A DNA stretch of 64,000 nt from Micromonospora sp. NBC_01796 (lineage in GTDB: Bacteria > Actinomycetota > Actinomycetes > Mycobacteriales > Micromonosporaceae), in assembly GCF_035917455.1 (NCBI RefSeq), contig NZ_CP109078.1, positions 7,486,001 through 7,550,000 of the forward strand. Direction: 5' to 3'. Below, in pieces: positions 43,585-53,000 of this stretch (its first letter is position 1; every line of letters starts with the position of its first letter). Under the pieces are notes generated by a model. That model was not told the DNA's origin. It worked only from the letters and a program-made list of their open reading frames with translations, and made no database searches. The position numbers and the translations under genes are program-made.

Positions 43585-46500
43585 ATGACTGGCGGGCTCG
43601 GCCGAATCCTCATCTCCCACGCCCCCGACGATCCGACGCACACCGATGCCGTACGGGATCTCTGGATCCTGCTGCGGGCCGGGGGTCTCGACGCGGGGCT
43701 GCTCTCGGGGCCGGCGGAGCTGGCCGCCGCCGAGCTGGACTCGGCCGATGTGGTGCTGCTGATCGGCTCGCCGCTCTACCGTCGGGTCGCCGCCGGGGAC
43801 GATCCGGCGGGCGGCGCCCACCCGGAGCTGTGGCGGGCGGCCCGGGCGATCAGGGACCTGGTCGAGGGGGACGAGAAGTCCGCCGCCGCCGTGCTGCCGG
43901 TGGTGCTGCCGGGCGGTACGGTGCGCGACCTGCCGGCCTTCCTGTCCGCGCACGGCGGTCCGCTGCACCGGCTGCGGGCGCTGAGCAGACGCGGGGTCGC
44001 CGCCCTGGTCGCGGAACTGCACCGACGGTGCGGGACGGTGGATCCCACCTCCCACCACGAGCTGCGGCTGGAGGTGAGCGTGGCGCAGGGACGGCTGCGC
44101 GGCACCGCGACCCTCGCCGGGACCCCGTTGTGTCAACGAGACGAGCCGCTGCCCTTCGGCCGCGACGAGGTCTGGTCGCTGTTGGACCTGCCGGACGCGG
44201 AGTCCCGGCTGGCGCGGCTGGGACAGCGGCTGTCGGCGGCACTGTTCGACGCCGACTCCCTCGACCAGCTCACCACCCTCGTCACCAACGCCGACGACGG
44301 CACGGTGATCGATGTCGTGATCGACGCCGACGGTCCGGCCCACGAGCTGCCGTTCGAGCTGATCCGCCTCACCGACCAGCGGGTGCTCGCCACCGTCGAG
44401 GGCGTGCGCCTCATCCGGACCGTCGCGGGCGTACCGGCGGCACCCCAGCCGCCGACCCCCGGACCGTTGAAGATCCTCGTCGCGGTCGGCGCACCCGAAC
44501 ACACCGAGAACCCACCGCTGGACATCGAGGCCGAGATGCAGGCCATCGTCGGCGTCATCGGTGGGCTCGGCCGGGTGGAGGTGACGATCCTCGAGGTGGC
44601 CGGACCGCAGGAGATCGCCGACGCACTGCGGCGGGACGCGTACCACGTCCTGCACCTGTCGGCGCACGGGTCTCCGTACGGGGTCGAGTTGGAGGACCGG
44701 GACGGCAACGCCGTCGAGGTCCAGGCGGAGGATCTCGTACGCGCGCTGCGCCGCGCCGGCCGGCCGGTCCCCCTGATCGTGCTGTCCAGCTGCGACGGGG
44801 CGGCCGACGCCGACACCGGGCTCGCGACGACGCTGCTGCGACACGGCGCGAACCGTGTCATCGCGATGCAGACCTCGGTCAGCGACGCGTACGCCACCCG
44901 GCTGCTCACGCGCGTCTACGGGGCGCTCGCCGAGGAGAACGTCCCGGTCGCGGCGGCACTCGCGCAGGCCCGGTCGGAGTTGTTCGACGAGGTGGTGGAG
45001 GCCGACTCGTCCGGGCGACCCGAGTACGCCGTACCGACCCTGTTCGCCACCACCGACGGCCCGCTCTGGGACGCCACGGTGTTGCCCGTGCCGCTGAGCA
45101 ATCCGACCGAACTTCCCACCGGTGCCGGCGTACGGGAACTGCTCCTCGGCGAACTGGTCGGCCGGCGGGCGCAACTGCGGACCGTCACCGGGACACTGCG
45201 CGACGAGGTCCCGGCCACCGGGCAGTCCTCACTGGTCAACGGGGTGCTGCTGACCGGTGTCGCGGGAATCGGGAAGACCGCTCTCGCCGGCCGGGCCATC
45301 AACCGGCTGCGCGACGACATCGAGGACCCGTGGTCCGTCGTCGTGCACACCGGCTCCTGGAACCCGCCGCAGCTCATCGAGGACACGGCGGCCACGACGG
45401 CCGGGGCTGGCATCGGGGACCGCGTCGACCAGTCGGCCGCGCTGGCGGCGATCACCGACGCGTTGCGTACCCATCGTCTGTTGATCGTCTTCGACGACTT
45501 CGAGCAGAACCTGACCCTCGGCGGCGACGCCTTCCTCGACCCGGGTTTCGCGGAGGTCTTCGGCGAGCTGTGCCGGGCGGCGGAACGCGGAAAGCTCCTG
45601 GTGACCAGCCGGTATCCGATCCCGGCCCCGGTGCCGCTGCTGCGCGTCGAGATGCCGCCGCTGAGCGACGCCGAACTGCGCCGGTTGCTGCTGAGGCTGC
45701 CGGCACTGCGGGAACTCCCCTACTCCGACCGCGAGACGGTGGTACGGACCGTCGGCGGACACCCCCGGCTGGTCGAGTTCGTCGACGCCCTCCTGCGCGG
45801 CAGGGCCGGCAAGGCGCGGCTGCCCGAGGTGACCGAGCGTCTGCGCAGACTCGCCAGGCAGGAAAGCGTCACGCTCGCCCGATCGGCCGCGGACGCACCC
45901 GACGCGACCGAGGCGACCCGGCAGGCGGTCGCGCTCGCGGCCCGCGACATGCTGCTCGGGGAGCTGCTGGACCTGTTGACCCCGGCGGAACACGAGACGC
46001 TGCTGCAGGCCGCGGTGATCCGCGTACGGGTGTCCGGGGACGACCTCGCGTTCGCCGTACACGATCGGGAGCCCTCCGACGACGACCGCGCCGAGGTGAC
46101 CGCGCAGCTCGACCGGCTCCTCGGCCTCACGCTGGTCATCTCCAGCGACGACGAGGTGGTCATGGAGTCCTGGGTGGCGGAGGCCCTGACCCATCTGCAG
46201 GGCCCGGAGCACCTGCACCGGCACGACCGGGCCACCAGGATGTACCAGCGGATCATGCAGGCCGGTCGGGCCGACTTCCAGACCCTCACCGAGGTCGTCC
46301 ACCACCTCCGGACCGCCGGCCGGTTCGACGGGCTGGCCACGTTCACCGAGGCGCTGCTGCCGGGCCTCGGCGGGGAACTGACCGTCGCGGCCTTCCTCGG
46401 CGACGTCACCCCCGGCTTCCCCACCGACCACCCCGCCTACCTCGACCTGCTCGGCCGGGAACGGGACGCCCTCGAGGCCAGCGGCAGCACCGCCGCGGCG

Positions 46501-47763
46501 GCGGTCAAGGGAGAAGAGGTGCTCACCCTCGTCGCCGGCATCGCCGACGCCGAGCCAGACAACACGCAGGCGCAGGTGGCGCTCAGCTCCGCGCTGGACG
46601 GTCAGGGGCGGCTGATGCGTCGCCTCGGCCGCACCGCCGAGGCGCGCGACCACTACGAGAACGCCCTGGCCGTCGACCTGCGTCTCTGCGAGGCTGACCC
46701 GGACGACCCGCAGTACCAGCGCAACCTCGGCCTGAGCTATCAGAAGATCGCGCAACTGGCACTGGACCGCGCCGAGGTCCGATCCGCGCGCGAGGCGGCG
46801 GACCGGTCGCTGCAGATCCGGCGGCGACTGGTCGACGCCGACCCCGACAACGAGGTGCTGCACTACGACCTGGCCGTCTGCCTCGGCGTACTCGCCGCCG
46901 TGTGCCGCGCCGACGGCGACACCGGGCAGGCCCGGGAACTGGGCGCACAGGCGCTGGTGGTGTGGCGCCGACTGACGCTGGCCGACGCCGACAACCAGGA
47001 TCTGCTGGGCAACCTGCTCGACGGTGTGAGCGCCCTGGCCGACACCATCGGCTTCCTCGGCGACGACGCCGAACAGGCCCGGGAACTCACCGCCGAGGCG
47101 GCGACGATCGCCGACCGGCTGGCGACGGCGGACCCCGGCAACATCGCCTACCAGCGCGGGCTGCTCACCTCCCACTGGCGGCTCGGCGACATGGACCTCA
47201 GCGTCGACGACCTCGCCTGCGCCCGGGAACACTTCGAGAGCGCACTGTCGCTGGCCGAGCGGCTGGCCGACACCGACCCCGACAGCGTCGACGGGCAGTG
47301 CGACCTGGCCACGGCCTTCCGCCGGATGGCCGACTACACCGCCGCGAACGGACAGCCGGAGGAGGTGCGCGGGAATCTCGAACGGTCGCTGGAGATCACG
47401 CAGGGCCTCGTGCACCGGTTCCCGCGCAACGGCGGGTTCCACCGCGACCTGGCACGATCCTGCGAACGCCTCGCCGACTGGGTACGCGACGCCGGAGACC
47501 CCGATCTCGCGGGCACCCTTTTCCGGCAGGCGCTGGCACACTGGCGACGGCGGGCCACCCTCGATCCGGAGGACCTCGGCGCCCGGCTGGCGCAGGCCGA
47601 CCTGAATCACCGCATCGCCGAGTTGGAGCAGGCCGCGGGCCACCCGGGGCGGGCGCGCAGGCGGTGGCAGGCGGCGCTTGTGCTCGCCCGGGAGGTTCAC
47701 GCCGAAGCCCCGACCGAGGAGCACCGAACCAGGGTCGCGCTCTACCAGGCGAGACTGGACTGA
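43585..47763 (+). CDS. TIR-like/CHAT/STAND NTPase/TPR protein
   Basis: A 1392-residue protein with an immune-receptor layout. Residues 1-140 resemble a TIR/SEFIR domain (RILISHAPDD, then ADVVLLIGSPLYRR). Residues about 180-505 are a CHAT protease with His361 (LSAHGSP) and Cys403 (LSSCDGA). Residues about 535-830 are a STAND-type NTPase with Walker A TGVAGIGKT (Lys564), Walker B LIVFDDFE and LLVTSRYP. The C-terminal 400 residues are TPR-like helical repeats. It probably senses a trigger through the TPR part, oligomerises with ATP, and activates the CHAT or TIR effector. The start is uncertain (43573, 43576 or 43585). Confidence 0.85.
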   Translation: MTGGLGRILISHAPDDPTHTDAVRDLWILLRAGGLDAGLLSGPAELAAAELDSADVVLLIGSPLYRRVAAGDDPAGGAHPELWRAARAIRDLVEGDEKSAAAVLPVVLPGGTVRDLPAFLSAHGGPLHRLRALSRRGVAALVAELHRRCGTVDPTSHHELRLEVSVAQGRLRGTATLAGTPLCQRDEPLPFGRDEVWSLLDLPDAESRLARLGQRLSAALFDADSLDQLTTLVTNADDGTVIDVVIDADGPAHELPFELIRLTDQRVLATVEGVRLIRTVAGVPAAPQPPTPGPLKILVAVGAPEHTENPPLDIEAEMQAIVGVIGGLGRVEVTILEVAGPQEIADALRRDAYHVLHLSAHGSPYGVELEDRDGNAVEVQAEDLVRALRRAGRPVPLIVLSSCDGAADADTGLATTLLRHGANRVIAMQTSVSDAYATRLLTRVYGALAEENVPVAAALAQARSELFDEVVEADSSGRPEYAVPTLFATTDGPLWDATVLPVPLSNPTELPTGAGVRELLLGELVGRRAQLRTVTGTLRDEVPATGQSSLVNGVLLTGVAGIGKTALAGRAINRLRDDIEDPWSVVVHTGSWNPPQLIEDTAATTAGAGIGDRVDQSAALAAITDALRTHRLLIVFDDFEQNLTLGGDAFLDPGFAEVFGELCRAAERGKLLVTSRYPIPAPVPLLRVEMPPLSDAELRRLLLRLPALRELPYSDRETVVRTVGGHPRLVEFVDALLRGRAGKARLPEVTERLRRLARQESVTLARSAADAPDATEATRQAVALAARDMLLGELLDLLTPAEHETLLQAAVIRVRVSGDDLAFAVHDREPSDDDRAEVTAQLDRLLGLTLVISSDDEVVMESWVAEALTHLQGPEHLHRHDRATRMYQRIMQAGRADFQTLTEVVHHLRTAGRFDGLATFTEALLPGLGGELTVAAFLGDVTPGFPTDHPAYLDLLGRERDALEASGSTAAAAVKGEEVLTLVAGIADAEPDNTQAQVALSSALDGQGRLMRRLGRTAEARDHYENALAVDLRLCEADPDDPQYQRNLGLSYQKIAQLALDRAEVRSAREAADRSLQIRRRLVDADPDNEVLHYDLAVCLGVLAAVCRADGDTGQARELGAQALVVWRRLTLADADNQDLLGNLLDGVSALADTIGFLGDDAEQARELTAEAATIADRLATADPGNIAYQRGLLTSHWRLGDMDLSVDDLACAREHFESALSLAERLADTDPDSVDGQCDLATAFRRMADYTAANGQPEEVRGNLERSLEITQGLVHRFPRNGGFHRDLARSCERLADWVRDAGDPDLAGTLFRQALAHWRRRATLDPEDLGARLAQADLNHRIAELEQAAGHPGRARRRWQAALVLAREVHAEAPTEEHRTRVALYQARLD

Positions 47764-47791
47764 CCGTACCGTCCGGTGTCTCGGGCGTATC

Positions 47792-47831
47792 GCCGGCTCG
47801 GGGCGTCGCCGGGACGTTGCCCCGAGCCGGC
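47792..47831. terminator. Hairpin terminator after TIR/CHAT gene
   Basis: A perfect 13-bp stem (GCCGGCTCGGGGC and its complement) with a 14-base loop, about 30 bases past the stop. It lies before the convergent oxidase remnant. Confidence 0.65.
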
Positions 47832-47853
47832 CGTCAGCCGTTCGGTTCGGTCC

Positions 47854-48063
47854 TCAGAGATGCGGAATCTCGTGGTTGGCCTGGAAAAGACCGCCGGGGT
47901 CCACCGTCCTGCGAATCTCGATCAACCTCTGCCAGGTCGAGGCGTCGTAACCGGTCGACGGGTCCACCGGCTCCTCCTGGAAGTTCAGGTACTCCCGCCC
48001 GCGCGAGTACGGCGCCATCGCCTCGATCACCCGCTCGCAGTCGGCGATGGTCTGCTTGGCCAA
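47854..48063 (-). pseudogene. Truncated FAD-linked oxidase (BBE domain) remnant
   Basis: Only 69 residues remain of an oxidase normally of about 450. They cover the BBE tail: GREYLNFQEEPVD, STGYDASTWQRL and VDPGGLFQANHEIPHL, which contact the substrate and FAD pocket. The FAD-binding part is absent; upstream sequence (48064-48355) is non-coding, with no recognisable remainder. A deletion or recombination event at about 48064 removed the 5' portion. A translatable ATG is present, but a lone tail cannot bind FAD. Unrelated to the intact oxidase fusion at 23.5 kb. Confidence 0.8.
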
Positions 48064-48355
48064 TTGTCAGATCCTGCGGGCCGAGGGACCCGGCCAACTG
48101 CTCGTTGCCTTCACCGCCGCCGCCGGCAGCCGCGCCGCCGCACAGTTGCGCGGGCTCGGGACCGTACGCGCCGATCCGCCGGTCCGGCGGCACCCGCACG
48201 CCCCCGTGCGGGTGGGACGGATGTCCGGCCGCACCCGAACCTCGTGAACACCGAGCCCGGCTGGACGGTGGCGGGTTACCCGGCAACGGTTCGGGACCGC
48301 GCGCAGGGCTGATCGGCTGTTCGCCCACCCGGTGCGGGACCGTACAGTGCCGTCC

Positions 48356-49600
48356 GTGATCGCAGATCTTGCCCGACGTGGGCGACGCCGTCCCCCCGCG
48401 CTGCTCGCTCTCGGGCTGGTCACGCTCGGCGTCGGCAGCTCCACGGCGGTGGCGGTGCCGTTCCTCTCGCTGTTCCTGAGCACGGCCGTGCACGCCGGTC
48501 CGGTCCGGATCACGGTGTTCCTGATCGTCACCCCGATCGCGGGTGTGGTCGCGTCGACCCTCGTCGGGCGGTTGTCCGACCGGCGGCCCGTCCGGCGGGC
48601 ACTGCTGATCGCGACGGCGGTGGCGGGCGTGGTCGGCATGGGACTGGCCGCCTTCGTACGCGACTACTGGATCCTGCTCGCGCAGGCGGTGACCGCGACG
48701 GCACTGGCCGGGGCGCTGTTCCCGCAGACGTTCGCGTACGCCCGCGAACTGTTGATCCGCGACGGCGCCGGCCGGGCCGCGATGGGAACCAACGCCCTGC
48801 GTACGGTGTTCTCCCTGGCCTGGGTGGCCGGCCCTCCGCTGGCCGCGTTCCTGCTTGACGCCGGCGGTTTCACCTACCTGTACGGGATAGCCGCGCTCAT
48901 GTACGCGGTCGTGGCACTGGTCGCGGTCTTCTGGCTCGACGAACTCGACCCGCCCGCCGCACCAACCATGCCGACCACGCCGACCGCTCCCGACGGCGAA
49001 CCCGCCCCCGCCGTTCCCGGCACGGTCGAGGCATCGCGGAGGACCGTGCTGCTGACAGCGGTCGCGTTCACGATGCTGCAGTGTCCGTTGACCCTGAGCC
49101 TGCAGACCCTGCCGTTGTTCGTCGGCGGCAACCTCAACGGCGACCTCGACGACGCCGGCCTCATCCTCGGGCTCTGCGCCGCGCTGGAGATCCCGCTGAT
49201 GCTCGGCCTCGGCGTGCTGACCACCCGGTTCCCCCTGCGACTGCTGGTGCTCGTCGGGGCAGGGTCCGGTGTGGCGTACCACGTCTGCGCGGCGGTCTCG
49301 GGGAGCGTGTCGACGCTGGCGGTCGCCCAGATCCTCAACGCGGCCTTCATCGCGGCGGTTTCCGGGCTGGGCATCTCCTACATGCAGGACCTGCTGCCCC
49401 GGCAGCCGGGGCGGGCCACGACCCTGTTCACGAACACGTTCCCGATCGGAGCGATCCTGGCCGGTCCGCTGTTCGGGCTGGCCCAGCACTTCGGCCTGCG
49501 GCTCGCGTACGGGATCGGGACGGGCCTGTGCGCCGCCGGCCTGCTGATCCTGTTGATCATCCGACCCCCGGCCCTCCGGACGGGGCAACCCGCGTCCTGA
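48356..49600 (+). CDS. MFS transporter, SetA-like efflux family
   Basis: A protein of about 414 residues with 12 predicted membrane helices in two halves. The central loop between helices 6 and 7 is a Pro/Thr/Ala-rich linker at about residues 205-235. Motif A-like sequence STLVGRLSDRRPVRR follows helix 2. The closest type is the SetA-like sugar or drug exporter group. TACAGT at 48343-48348 lies just before the GTG at 48356, suggesting a leaderless start; upstream GTGs at 48332 and 48347 are alternatives. Substrate unknown. Confidence 0.8.
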   Translation: MIADLARRGRRRPPALLALGLVTLGVGSSTAVAVPFLSLFLSTAVHAGPVRITVFLIVTPIAGVVASTLVGRLSDRRPVRRALLIATAVAGVVGMGLAAFVRDYWILLAQAVTATALAGALFPQTFAYARELLIRDGAGRAAMGTNALRTVFSLAWVAGPPLAAFLLDAGGFTYLYGIAALMYAVVALVAVFWLDELDPPAAPTMPTTPTAPDGEPAPAVPGTVEASRRTVLLTAVAFTMLQCPLTLSLQTLPLFVGGNLNGDLDDAGLILGLCAALEIPLMLGLGVLTTRFPLRLLVLVGAGSGVAYHVCAAVSGSVSTLAVAQILNAAFIAAVSGLGISYMQDLLPRQPGRATTLFTNTFPIGAILAGPLFGLAQHFGLRLAYGIGTGLCAAGLLILLIIRPPALRTGQPAS

Positions 49601-50080
49601 CAGTTGGCGGCTCGCCCGAAACACGCCTCATTCCGGGTATCGCTCTGCGTCCACATCGGTCATTCGCGTACGCACCACCCGTGCTTCCCGCGTTTCGGTG
49701 GCAGCGGGGCCATACCGGTCCAGTGCGGGAACGGATTTGTGCTGGCCAATGGGCTGAATCGACCGCGCCCACTCCCCCTCGACCGAACCCGTTGGACCTT
49801 CGGCAGAGGTCACCGAGACGGTCGTACGACCGGGGTGGCCGTCCGTACGACCCGTCACCCACCGTGTGGATGACCATAATCCGCCCAATATCTGCCCGAA
49901 TGCTGCCCGTGAACGTGTCTTGATCAGCAACAGAGATCCACCGAACATGATCGAAGTCGTCGTGGGGACGTCCATCGATCGTTGGGTTCGCTCCCACACG
50001 ACCGGTGGCACCGGACATCCCGGAGCTGCCTCTGTCGGTGCTCCGATTTGTTCGGGTCACCGAAAAGTGGGGAGGAAAGA
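49601..50080. other. 480-base region without recognised gene
   Basis: Six-frame reading gives only overlapping, low-complexity frames with no family signature. The right end carries the GGAGGAAAGA binding site of the large subtilase gene. Some A/T-richer spots (around 49868-49950) may hold its promoter, but no clear -10/-35 pair is visible. Confidence 0.6.
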
Positions 50081-53000
50081 GTGTCAGTACGACAAACACG
50101 CCGAGGCGGGGGTCGATTCAGACTCCGGTCATCGGTCGCCATCCTGGCGGCCGTTGTCCTCGGTGTCACGGCCCAACCGGCGTACGCGGCGCCCGCCGCG
50201 CCCAGCGCCACCGTCGACGCCCAGGTGCTCAAGGAGATCAGCACCAAGGGCAGCACCAGCTTCATGGTGTTCCTGCGCGAGCAGGCCAAACTGGACGGTG
50301 CCGCCAAGCTGCGCGACAGCGACGCCAAGGCCGTCGAGGTGCACCGGCAGCTCACCGGCACCGCCGCGCGAACCCAGAGCGGGCTGCGCGCCGACCTCGA
50401 CGCGAGGAAGGCGGAGTACACGGCGTACTGGATCGCCAACGCGCTCCAGGTGCGCGGCGACAAGGCCCTGGTCGACTCGATCGCCGCCCGTGACGAGGTG
50501 GCCCGGATCGAGCCGGTCCACATCTACCCGCTGATCAAGCCGACGCCGAGCAAGACGACCGCCAAGGCCGAACCGAACGCGGTCGAGTGGGGCCTGAGCA
50601 ACATCGAGGCGCCCCGGGTCTGGTCCGAGTACGGCGACCGCGGCGAGGGCATCGTCGTGGCCAACATCGACACCGGCGTCCAGTACGACCACCCGGCCGT
50701 CGTCGGTCAGTACCGCGGCAACCTCGGCAACGGCAGCTTCGACCACAACTACAACTGGTTCGACCCGGCCAGCGTCTGCGCCAACGACACCCCGTGCGAC
50801 AACATCGACCACGGTACGCACACCATGGGCACGATGGTCGGTGACGACGGTGCCGGCAACCAGATCGGTGTCGCGCCCGGCGCCAAGTGGATCGCCGCGA
50901 AGGGCTGCGAGAACCAGCTCGGTTGCTCCGAGACCTCGCTGCTCGCCGCCGGTCAGTGGGTGCTCGCCCCGACCGACCTCAACGGCCAGAACCCCCGGCC
51001 CGACCTGCACCCGGACGTGGTCAACAACTCCTGGGGCGGTGGCCAGGGCGACCCCTGGTACGAGCAGACGATCGTGGCCTGGCGGGCCGCCGGCATCTTC
51101 CCCAGCTTCAGCGCCGGCAACAGCGGCGAGGCGGGCTGCGGGTCGGCCAACTCCCCCGGTGACAGCCCGACCGCGTACGCGGTCGGCTCGTACGACGTGA
51201 ACAACGCGATCTCGTACTTCTCCAGCCGCGGGCCCAGTGTCAGCGGTCTGACCAAGCCGAACGTCTCGGCGCCCGGCTCCAACGTGCGCTCCAGCGTTCC
51301 TGGCAACGGGTACGCGAACTTCAACGGCACCTCGATGGCCGCCCCGCACGTCTCCGGCGCCGTCGCGCTGATCTGGTCGGCGGCACCGACCCTGCGCGGC
51401 GACGTACCCGCCACCGAGGCGCTGCTCGACGACACCGCCACCGACGTGAACGCGCTCGAGTGCGGTGGCACGGTCGACGACAACAACGTCTTCGGCGAGG
51501 GTCGGCTCAACGCGTACCAGGCGGTCACCGCCGCACCGCGTGGCCCGGTCGGTCAGGCCACCGGCACCGTCACCAACAGTGCCACCGGGGCGGTCCTGGC
51601 CGGTGCGACCGTCACCGCCGGTCCGCGCCGCGCCACCACCGGCGCGGACGGCACCTACTCGCTGACCGTCGCGGCCGGCGAGCAGAGCGTCACCGCGAGC
51701 GCCTACGGCTACGCCGACCAGACCGTCACCCTGACGGTTCCCGAGGGCGGCGCGGTCACGAAGAACTTCGCGCTGGTCGAGACCCCGCCGGTGACCGTCA
51801 CCGGCAAGGTCACCGACGGTTCCGGTCACGGCTGGCCGCTGTACGCCTCGATCGAGGTACCAGGGCGGCCGGGCGGGCCGGTGTTCACCGACCCGAGCAC
51901 CGGCACGTACTCGTTCACCGTGCCGGGCAACACCGCCTACAAGGTCAAGACGACCGCCCGCTACCCCGGCTACCGGCAGGTGGAGACCACGCTGGAACTC
52001 GGCGTCGGAGCCACCACGGCGAACATCTCGGTGCCGGTCGACCCGGGCTGCACCGTCGCCGGCTACTCCCCCTCGGTCGGCGACCCGCTGCTGACCCAGT
52101 CCTTCGACGGCACCTCCGCCCCCGAGGGTTGGTCGGTGGTCAACCGGACCGACGGCGGCGGCTGGACGTTCGTCGACGAGGGGAGCCGGGGCAACCTGAC
52201 CGGCGGCACCGGCGGCTTCGCCATCGTCGACAGCGACCACCTCGGCAACGGCCCGACGCAGGACACCGACCTGCGCAGTCCGGTGCTGGACCTGACCGGG
52301 GTGAGCGCGCCGTACCTGAAGTTCAACAGCGACATGTGGTTGACCGGTGGCACCAACACCGCCGACATCGACGTCTCGACCGACGGCGGCGAGAACTGGA
52401 CCAACGTCTGGCACCAGAGTGCCAGCCGGCGCGGTCCGGTCGTGGAGGAGGTACCGCTCACCCCGGCCGCCGGCAGCGCGAACGCGGTGATCCGGTTCCG
52501 GTACGCCGGCAGCTTCTCCTGGTGGTGGCAACTGGACAACCTCCAGCTGATCAACCGGATCTGCACCCCGATCCCGGGTGGCCTGGTCACCGGTTTCACC
52601 ACCGACGCCAACACCGGCGCCGCGCTCAACGGTGCGACGGTGAGCAGCGTGGACCAGCCGCTGGACAAGGGCGTCTCGGTCGCGACGCCGGACGACCCGA
52701 ACATCGGTGACGGGTTCTACTGGTTCTTCTCCAGCCTGACCGGCGCCCACTCGGTGAGTGCCGCGAAGGCGCCGTACCAGCCGTTGGCGAAGAGCGTCAC
52801 GGTGGTCGCGAACGGAACCCGCAAGGCCGACTTCGCCCTGAAGTCGGGTCGGCTGACGATCGGGCCGGCCACGGTCGAGTCGCACCAGCCGTACGGCAGC
52901 ACCCGTACCACCACGGTGACCGTCAAGAACACCGGTAGCGCCCCGGCCAACGTCGAGGTGCTCGAGCGGTCCGGTCAGTTCGAGCTGCTCTCCAAGCCGG

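Noticed and set aside
42666-46697. A 1343-codon plus-strand frame crossing two genes
   Set aside because: Arg/Gly-rich shadow that overlaps the methyltransferase in antisense and the TIR/CHAT gene in another frame, with no domain signature.
48067-48639. Minus-strand ORF upstream of the BBE tail as the missing oxidase part
   Set aside because: Its translation shows no PCMH FAD-binding motif and lies antisense to the MFS gene.
49557-50099. Minus-strand 180-codon ORF in the gap before the large subtilase
   Set aside because: No family similarity, no binding site, and its codon third positions do not show the expected G/C preference.
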